DNA of 64,000 nt from Cryptomeria japonica (taxonomy: Eukaryota > Streptophyta > Pinopsida > Cupressales > Cupressaceae), in contig NC_081415.1 in NCBI RefSeq assembly GCF_030272615.1, forward strand, positions 376,105,392-376,169,391. Reading direction: 5' to 3'. Below, piece by piece: positions 56,479 to 64,000 of the stretch (position 1 is the first letter of the stretch; each line of letters begins with the position of its first letter). The notes below the pieces were generated by a model that saw only the letters and a list, made by a program, of their open reading frames with translations, did not search any database and was not told where the DNA came from. Both the position numbers and the translations under genes were made by a program.

Positions 56479-57616
56479 ACCATCCCATTCCACTAATGTG
56501 ATTGAAACTGATCATCTTGCTTTCTCTCCCAATTATGTTGGCCTTGAATCTAATAATGTGGTGAACTTGGTAGATCAACAAGAACCTCCTAAGGATTTGT
56601 GTATAACATTTGATCCTAGTGAGATCATTAAGGCACCTGATGGCCCATTATACATAAGTGCAAAAATCAAAGGTATACCCGCTAGTGGAGTCCTTATTGT
56701 TTCTGCTTGCATGGTTAATGTGATAACTAAAGAATTTCTTTATGCATCAAGTAGTATATGATGACACTAATGTGATAGTTAAAGTTTTTGATGGCTTCTC
56801 TTGTCCTCCTATTGGTTCTATAACACTTCCTATTGATGTTGGCACTAAATGCTTAGATGTTAAATTTGCTATCATTTCTACTTCTGATCAATTTTGTGTG
56901 AAGCTGGGACATCCTTGGCTCTCTTCCATGAATGAAATCACTTCTACTATTCACAAGTGTTTGAAATTTCTCCATAATGGTGAAATCATAACTATTAATC
57001 ATAGAATATTTCAACCTACACTGAGGCATGGAGATGTTTGTCTTGAGTATTTTTGGTCTGAACAATTCAAGCCTCTTGAACCTAGAAGTGATGCTCTTTT
57101 TCGATCATATCAAAACTGGAAAAATGAAATGATTTTATCCTTGAGAAAACCTAGAAATCCAACACTTAGAATCCCTCTTGATGACCATATCCCCCTTCTT
57201 GAGGATAAGATTGTTCTTCCTCCCAAGGAAAGAAATAATCTTCTTCCCAAAGAAGCATCTATTCCTTCTCCTAAAGAGAAGAGTATCCTTTCACCCAAGA
57301 AAATTCTTTCTTCTTCCTAAAGAAGAATAAATTCCTTCTCTTATGGATGAGTCTCCTCTTCCTCCTAAAAAACAATCTCTCTCCTAAGGTTAGCCCTTTG
57401 CCTCCTCCTCATGATGGACCCAGTCTCCTTCCTACACCTCCCATTCCTCCTTTATATGGTGTGGTTCCTCCTCCTTCATCTTATAGAGAGAAGCAATCCC
57501 CCTCTCCCATTGTCCAACCTAAAATACCTCAACCCACTCATCCTTCCTTAAAAGAAGGGATGAAGCCTATACCTACTGAGCCTAACCCTCCTCAACCTTC
57601 AACCAAGGCTAGATGA
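56479..57616 (+). pseudogene. Element C gag-protease, 3' part
   Basis: Continues the frame of 37120-39050 in phase. A retropepsin-like region is recognisable by GPLYISAKIKGIPASGVLIV (56640-56700), but the D-G-G/S-A motif expected after LI is replaced by VSACMVN, so the active site is gone. After a shift at about 56745, VFDGFSCPPIGSITLPIDVG and FCVKLGHPWLSS give the block that follows protease in Tat-type elements. The end (57180-57616) is a Pro/Lys/Ser-rich tail in broken frames. No reverse transcriptase follows. Confidence 0.75.
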
Positions 57617-58873
57617 AATCATTGTGTGAGAGAACACTGATAGAGACGTTGTTCTAGAGCTCATAAAGTTGCTTCCCAAACCATTTCTTCTCCAAAAACA
57701 CAAACAATTGACATGATTCCATTTTCTCCTAAACAATATTTTCAACCTAATTCTCCAAGATGCAAAATGCTTAAGACAAATGATGGTTCAAGTTTATTTC
57801 TATTAGAGCTCCTATTCTTATTAATCTTGATGAAGAAATAGGTGAAAATGTTCTTAATGATAAAAATGTTGATCCTAATATTTCTGATGATGAATATGAA
57901 TATGTTGACATTGACAATGACTTATCTACAAAATTTACTAAAGCATTAATCATAGCTCTTAGTAATGAACAAAGTGACTTATCATTAGATCATGGTCCTT
58001 GTTTTGAACTTGCGATAGCTCCATCTACTGTGCTCAATGTGGCTCCTCTTGCATGTTGTCCACCTTCCTGAAATAATGATCAAGAAGATTGAGGGGAGGA
58101 TGATGTACTATATTAACTTCATTAGCATTGTAGACTCTCTCTCTCTCTCTCTCCTCTTTCTTGTTTGTGACATTCTTCTATTTGTTCTCCCTATTCTTCT
58201 ATTTGTTGTCCCAAGTGTTGTCTACTTGAGGACGATGCAAAGCATTGAGATCTTTGTTGGTCTCTCTCATGTTGATTCAAAAGGCACATGAGTTCCCTTC
58301 TTCCATGGTGGTTTCCTCTCTTTGGGGAATGAGGACGATTATATGCATATATATACATGATATACATAAGTTATCATAAAAAGAATATTGTCTCCAAAGT
58401 TAGGTGAAACCACCTCATGTTTTATGCTTTGTGTTCATTGTCCTTTAATTTGTCCTCTCTTGGGGGCTAAATTATTGTGATAATGTGCTTGTCTTCTTTA
58501 GGTATATCCTACCTTAAATCAATTGCTCCCAATAAGGCATACACATTCCCTCTCACGTGGGGGCATACACTCCACTCATGATTCTCACTTTTGATACTTA
58601 AAGTTACTTAGCAAACTTTGTCTATTCTTTGTAATTTTTGGTATCCTTTTCATGACTCATAGTAAGAGAACCTTACTAGTTGTAGTCATGGTTCTCTCTT
58701 TCTCTCATGATCTTCCCTTTTACCTTATTATTGAAGTTGTAAGATCCTAAAGTCCACTGGAGGCTTGGTTAATATTGCCTCCTTGATATGGTGAAATTAT
58801 TTCAATCTGAATTCCTTATACTTTACCGATAGTATTTGCATAAGCTCATACTCCCACTAAATTGGAGGCTAAA
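57617..58873 (+). other. Element C 3' region, no gene recognised
   Basis: AT-rich with broken short frames, an acidic one near 57800-57960 (LDEEIGENVLND, DDEYEYVDIDND). A CT dinucleotide run lies at 58136-58153. No polymerase homology. A PPT-like TTGGAGGCTAAA precedes the LTR at 58862-58873. Confidence 0.55.
58136..58153. repeat. (CT)n microsatellite
   Basis: About nine CT units in a row between GTAGA and CCTCTTT. Confidence 0.8.
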
Positions 58874-59990
58874 TGTAATGTCCTAAAATTTCACCCCTTG
58901 CAATTTTTGACTGCATTTAGGTCTTTGCCTTAGTGTTTGTGCCCCTCGGCCTGATTGAAGACTTGAATATACTCATACAAGTCAAAACCTACACTTTACT
59001 CAAGCCTGCACCTCAAAGCCACCTTGATCCTACCCAAAATAGGGAAGGATTAGGGTGTGGCACCCTAGGATCCCATAGGAATAGGGTGTGGTGCCCTTAG
59101 ATCCCCTATTTTGGACCTATTTTGAGGTCCTTCCCTTTGGCTTATCTCAAATTAAAGCGGTAAAATCTCCCCTATGTCGGCCCAAGTTAGAAAATCAGTC
59201 AATTAAACCCACTAGCAAGTATATAAGAGGGATTTACCCTGTCATTTGACAAGATACACAATCTAACAAAATTTAATCAAGCATCCGAGCATCCAGGAGA
59301 TCAAGCATTAAAGCATTCAAGAGCAATTGAGCATTTTTAGTCTTCCTTCAAGCTTTGGAGCAACAATAGAGACAAGATTTCATGCATTGAAGAGAATATC
59401 AAAATTCTACTTCACGTGATCCTAATTCTATGTGGAGGCAAGCAAAAATTCACAAGGAGGTATAAGCATTTCAATTTAATTCAATTCAGCATCCCCTTAA
59501 AGAGGTGGATTTCTACTTTATGTCCTTTAAATTACATTATTTCAACCACTTGGTTAATTCCAAAACTAGGGTTTGATCTAAAGACAAATCCCTATTCCCA
59601 ACACATTTCCCTTTCTTTCTATGTGCAGGAAACAGGTGTGCAACTGTACTTATCGAATTAATCTTTATTTGCAGAGACGGAAAAACTCTTTTTGACGTGC
59701 AAAAAGTTTACAGGATCGGTCGGAAGGCACCCTTGTCCAGACACACGGTCCCTGCAACTTTTTTCGGATTTCACAGAGCAGCTCTGAATCATCTCAAACT
59801 TCTCAGATCTAGGTGCATGACTAAATCCCGAATCTATAGATCATTGTTTTTGCATAATTTATTTTCATTTCGAGCATTTAATCCTAATTCAATTAATCAA
59901 CTTACAAAAGAGGGTCAATTGCATTTTAATCATAAGGAATCTACTTAGTATTCAATCCTTGCATCCTTTGGGATTGGATCTAGTAGATTA
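58874..59990 (+). repeat. Element C 3' LTR
   Basis: Starts TGTAATGTCCTAAAATT and ends at TCTAGTAGATT, the same end as the 5' copy at 35850. A TATA-like TATATAAG is at 59220-59227. Short frames 59416-59661 and 59697-59948 lie inside it and are not genes. Confidence 0.85.
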
Positions 59991-61121
59991 TGTGTGTGTG
60001 AAAAGTGGATGCAAGCTTCTAAAAGATGCGAGTATAGACTTTCTCTCAGATTTTTCTAAGCAATAGCAATGACTAGACTACACCAAGATGAAGGATTTAA
60101 TCTATATGAGCACAATAATAAGCTAAATGGATGCAAAAATAAGCTAGATGAATGAATATTAAGCTAAATGAATTCAAGCAATCATGATTAAACTAAATAT
60201 GCAAAAAGCTAAACTAAGATGCAATAATCTCAAAGCACAATATTTTCAATGACTTGAGAGCAAAAATTGCACAATAACAATAAATCTCTAGGGTGTCTTG
60301 AATGAGAGGTGAAGGGTTGAATTTATAGAGATTCAAAAGAGAGGCCAACGATCAAGATTGATTAACAATGAGCGGTTGAGATTCCTCAAGAAAAAACACA
60401 ATCCAAGTTAATTGAAATAATTGAGAGATCAGATTAAGTTAATCTTGAGATAGATTCTAATTATAGCTTGATTGAATGCATTCAGATTATAAGTCTAAGT
60501 CTGCATTGGAGATAAAATTTAGTTGATTCCATGCACTTGAGATAAAAATAGGTGATTTCATGCACATTTCTTTAATTTTAATCAAGATTTTTATCTAGAA
60601 AAAGTCTTTTCAATGTAACTGAACCTATTTCCTCAAGAAAACCTTTGAGTTTTAATTTTAGAGAAAATGGTTAATTCAATTTAATTGCTTTTCTGATTTC
60701 TCAAATTATCTCAATTTTAGCAAAAAGAAATATCTTAAGTTTGATTTCTTCTCTCAATTTAATTCTTTTCTTTTGTTTTCAATTTAACTCTTTCTTTTGT
60801 AGATTAATTCATTTTTTTGTGATTAATCTCTTTTTGTAAATTAATTCCTCTTTTTCTTATGATTAAATGGCAAATTTATTTATTAATTAAATATGCTAGG
60901 ATATTTAATTAAATAAATAGGATAATTGATCAAAATGATTTACTTGGAATGATTAATTAATTAAATTAATATTGAGTGATTTATTTGCCATCTAACATTA
61001 ATGATTGAAGAATTAATTAATTAGGTGCTCAAGGTTGATTTAATTGCCTTTGGTTAGGACCTTGGTGATGTTGTCGAGATTAAGGGCCCATGGTTTAGGT
61101 GACCATTTTTAGGGTATTACA
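59991..61121 (-). repeat. LTR of element D
   Basis: On the minus strand it starts TGTAATACCCTAAAAATGG at 61121 and ends CACACACACA at 59991, directly against the LTR of C. Minus-strand AAAGAGGGGCAAA at 61122-61134 is a good PPT, so this is the 3' LTR of a minus-strand element whose interior lies to the right. No second copy is in the window. Confidence 0.55.
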
Positions 61122-61134
61122 TTTGCCCCTCTTT

Positions 61135-62250
61135 GAATTAATGTGTGAGCAACACGTTGGTTCAAAGAATAGTTGATGTCAAATAGATATCAGTTCTGAA
61201 CTTGATGGATCACAAACTGATCAAAAGTGAGATGTTTAGCTTGATTTGAAGTGATGAAACTGAATAGAGTTGATTAAAGCGATACCGATCATGAACTTGA
61301 TTGAACAAGAATTGATGCAGAGTGAGATACCATTCTTGAACTTGATTGATCAAGAAATGAGCATCAATCTATAACTTGATTGAACTAGATTGAGTGAAGC
61401 GAGAGAAACCGATTTTGAACTTGATTTAACAAGAATTGATACAGAGCGAGATACCATTCTTGAACTTGATTGATCAAGAAACAAGCATCGATCTAGAACT
61501 TGATTGAACTAGATTGAGTGAAAGCGAGAGAAACTGATTCCAAACTTGATTGAACAAGAACCGACAGAGTTAGAGATAAAATCGATTCTGAACTTGATTG
61601 AACAAGAATCAACTAAGCGGGAGATCCAAACTTGATTGAACAAGAACCGACTGAGCAAAGAGAAAATGTCCATCTTGATTTGATGTTATGAAACTAAACA
61701 CTGATTTGAAGATTGATTCAGATAAGGATAAAAATTGTTATGCCCCTAGAGATTGCTTTATTTGACATCAAAGAATCTTAGCTTAATATGATGTGATTTA
61801 GTTAAGATGCCCCTAGTAACAAGGTTTAGTTGATTTAATTTGATTGAAAAGATTTTTGCTCGACTTTAGATGAAGATTTTAAAAATTTCTTGACTTTGAA
61901 ATAATGATAATCACTGAAAATATGTAATGAGTATGCCCCCTCGGGAGCGAAATCGAAAGATAGCGAGGGTACAACCATTTTAGGAAATTTTGAAAAGATA
62001 AAAAGATGCAGCGATGATAATTTGAGCAAGAAGGTTGATGTAAGAATTAATTTGAGATCAAAGATGATTTGAGAATTAAATGATTCAAAAATTGACTTTA
62101 GGATGAAAGTACTAAGTGGTCAACGTTGTGAAATTTTGACTAGAAAATTGACGTTAGATTTTGATTTCGATCCCGAAAATGGACTCAGAACAGTTGATTT
62201 AATCAAGGGTACAAATTTATTACCATCGGAGCAAGTTTGAAAATTAGGTT
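61135..62250. other. Interior sequence next to LTR D, no gene recognised
   Basis: AT-rich sequence that contains the tandem repeat at 61286-61680. No retroelement protein is readable on either strand, so the interior of D is either non-coding or replaced. Confidence 0.45.
61286..61680. repeat. Tandem repeat, about 124 bp, 2.5 to 3 copies
   Basis: CGATCATGAACTTGATTG at 61286 recurs as CGATTTTGAACTTGATTT at 61410 and TGATTCCAAACTTGATTG at 61535, so periods are 124 and 125 bases. Inside, AACTTGATTGAACAAGAA occurs many times with changes and is partly self-complementary (CTTGATTGAACAAG). Confidence 0.8.
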
Positions 62251-62256
62251 TTGGGC

Positions 62257-62264
62257 TATATAAG
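62257..62264 (+). promoter_or_regulatory. TATA-like box upstream of plant mobile domain relic
   Basis: GGGCTATATAAGGGGTTC, a good plant TATA context on the plus strand, about 620 bases before the first recognisable coding block. Confidence 0.45.
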
Positions 62265-62877
62265 GGGTTCAATGTGTCATTGTCAATTCATTTTTACCTC
62301 TCAAAGTTAAAAAATTTGAAAAACCTCCTGCGAAGAAAAATGGTAATTATGATTCAAGAGCATCAATTCAAGTGCCAGAGATGACATAATCGACCGCAGA
62401 ACTATCGCAACATTAAGTGATCGATCTTAAGCCTTTTGAATTTCTAATTTTTTGAATTTTTGTTGAATTTTTCATTGTGAAATTCATTTGAAGTCGTGTT
62501 GAGTCATTTTGTTGTGTGATGTTATATGTTTTATCGTACGACTTTCTGGAATTTTTGTTTTATCATATGGGTATGTAGGGTTTTTCGTCTGGTGTTTACC
62601 CTTGTTTCGTGTGCAAATGTGTTTAAGAAACCATTTAGTCATGCGATGTGATACTATTTATTGTATGAGAGTGTTTTCTTGTGCAAGTCATTGTGTTTTC
62701 TCGTACGATTGCTGCTTGTCTGTGGTCACTCATATGGAAAACAACAAGTGTTTTTGAAGGTCTAAACAATAAATTTTGATGTTCAATTTTGTAAATTTGG
62801 ATTCTTTAGCATGTTTAATACATTCTTAGCACAAACTTGATCACATACTGACGATTTTTCTGTTCGATTTTGCAGAT
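62265..62877 (+). other. Possible leader or intron of the 62878 gene
   Basis: T-rich sequence with no recognised protein. An 82-codon frame (62509-62757) is Cys/Phe-rich without a motif. A short leader and an intron are possible but not shown. Confidence 0.35.
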
Positions 62878-63925
62878 TTAGTTGCCAGATATTCAGTTTC
62901 GGTGTACATTTCCGCTGACAATGAGATTAGTGCATCATTTATCAGATGTACAGAGAGGTCACATAGGGTTCTGTGGATTTGGATATCTATTATAGATGTT
63001 TGATATCCATGTGAATCACAGTATGTTGATCGCATTAGTTGAGTGTTTCTATTCTAAGCATAACATATTTTTTATGGTAGTGGGAGATAAAGTAGATTAT
63101 GATTCTACTCCACGACCGGGTACTTTGGCTCTTAGACGTATATTCCATGATGAGACTATCCTTGATCATGCTATCACTTGGGATGATTTGATGAGAAGGT
63201 ATGGTACAAAGTACCCTCTGGCTTGCATTTTGGCTGGCATGATTGGTTGTTTTGTTATGCCTGATAGAGAACAACAGGAATTTTTATGTGGATGGGGTAG
63301 AATGCTAGAGAGATCATTGACGCATCCAGTTAGATTAGGGTGGGGTATTTGTAGATATGGGCATGGGAGCATATGCTAGTGTGGGGACCTGTTGTAGATG
63401 ATTCTAGAGAGGCACACCCACCTATTGTATGTTGTTACTGAGGTTATGTTACACAGCCCCACCTAGGCAAGACTAACTTTTGGAGGAAGTAGTTGGATGA
63501 TTTGATTGTTGTAGTATGGAGATGATATAGGGGTCTAGAGTTGTGGGATGATTGGAGGGCACAGAGGAAAGATATGTTTATGACTTGACCTCTGATCGGT
63601 AGATTAGCTTCTATTATTGAGTGGTTTGTAGTATCTAGGGTGATGAGATAGTATGGGAGGCCGCAGAGTATATCTCAGGAGTTCATAGCATATGCTAGAT
63701 ATGGGGAGGAGGAGAGACATGGATGGGCACTGAGACTATCATATGCATTGAGCATGTAGGAGTTAGTGGGTTTACAGTCACAGAGATGGGATTACCTAGA
63801 GGATGTGGTAGACGCAGGGGTATTGCCCCAGTATAGAGATTGGTTTCAGAGACATCCCTTTTCTCGGCTTATAGATCTTGGAGAGCATGTGCCTCTTCTA
63901 AAGGAGGTTGAGGAGGATGCACCAG
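62878..63925 (+). pseudogene. Plant mobile domain (aminotransferase-like, PF10536 type) relic
   Basis: Coding sequence opens LPDIQFRCTFPL and RGHIGFCGFGYLL, then a TAG and ATG at 62996 in the same frame. From 62996, 127 codons are open, with MLIALVECFYSKHNIFFMVVGD, a stretch in the place where plant mobile domains have the VERW...TFHL..GE block, then ILAGMIGCFVMP and HPVRLGWG. After a frameshift near 63350, IWAWEHMLVWGPV and VVSRVMR-YGRPQSI follow, the two C-terminal hallmarks of the family (WAWEH; the RQFGxxQ-like block). Many stops lie beyond 63400. In plants this domain occurs in host genes and in transposons. The end continues toward the window edge. Confidence 0.65.
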
Positions 63926-64000
63926 CATAGGCATAGGTACCAAGTCAGGTACAGGGATGGAGAGTGGATGTACCTAGACGGATATGAGGTGATCCTAGTG

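Larger units (their letters stand above)
34940..59990 (+). mobile_element. Element C, non-autonomous gag/protease LTR element split by E
   Basis: Direct LTRs at 34940-35850 (its first 190 or so bases missing) and 58874-59990 flank a leader, a gag of the Tat/Athila type and protease-like sequence. No reverse transcriptase or integrase homology occurs on either side of E, so C is non-autonomous by gene content. Without E its present length is about 7.6 kb. Confidence 0.82.

Noticed and set aside
35325-59948. Frames inside the LTRs of element C as genes
   Set aside because: Short, not kept in length between the copies, and overlapping the region after the TATA-like box with no motif.
62509-62757. 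82-codon Cys/Phe-rich frame as a secreted peptide gene
   Set aside because: No cleavage-site context or family resemblance; it lies in T-rich sequence between a TATA-like box and the mobile domain relic, where chance frames are expected.

Overview
The window reads as repeat-rich nuclear DNA of a large-genome seed plant. Plant-type LTR retrotransposons (Ty1/copia, a chromodomain Ty3/gypsy, Tat/Athila-like Ty3/gypsy), non-autonomous LTR elements and a plant mobile domain relic fill nearly all of it. The heavy decay, deep nesting and very long elements suggest a gymnosperm such as a conifer; that is inference, since no single-copy host gene is visible. I see no rRNA, tRNA, CRISPR, prokaryotic operon or intact cellular gene. 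Nearly every coding stretch is broken by stops and frameshifts. Boundaries below come from reading terminal TG..CA, primer-binding sites (PBS), polypurine tracts (PPT) and duplicated ends by eye.

Layout. 1-745: unassigned, with a small imperfect repeat. 745-3394: minus-strand copia fragment (integrase, protease, gag) ending in a piece of an A-type LTR. 3395-10504: complete but decayed plus-strand copia element, here Cop1. 10505-11352: unassigned. 11353-20897: tandem array of about 65 copies of a 148-bp monomer with higher-order periods of 2035, 1729, 1774 and 1773 bp. 20898-27058: minus-strand Ty3/gypsy chromovirus, Chr1, with two LTRs and a C-terminal chromodomain. 27059-34939: minus-strand element A, with copia-type ends but no reverse transcriptase; it carries a coiled-coil/zinc-knuckle gag-like gene and a second long relic gene, and a smaller element B is inserted near its 3' end. 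34940-59990: plus-strand element C, carrying only gag and protease-like sequence. 39051-56473: a 17.4-kb minus-strand Ty3/gypsy element E inserted inside C. 59991-61121: LTR of another element, D. 61122-64000: a short tandem repeat, a TATA-like box and a plus-strand plant mobile domain pseudogene.

How the parts relate. The best supported event is the insertion of E into C: both sides carry CCTTT, the termini are TG..CA, and C's reading frame resumes in phase on the far side. E is the most unusual unit. Its LTRs are about 5.34 kb, each holding a roughly 970-codon relic gene in the same orientation as gag-pol and a TATA-like box about 95 bases ahead of the gene's ATG. An RNase H-like segment also lies between its protease and its reverse transcriptase. 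Elements A and C lack polymerase and would need partners in trans; the copia fragment at 745-3394, which abuts an A-like LTR, is a candidate partner for A.
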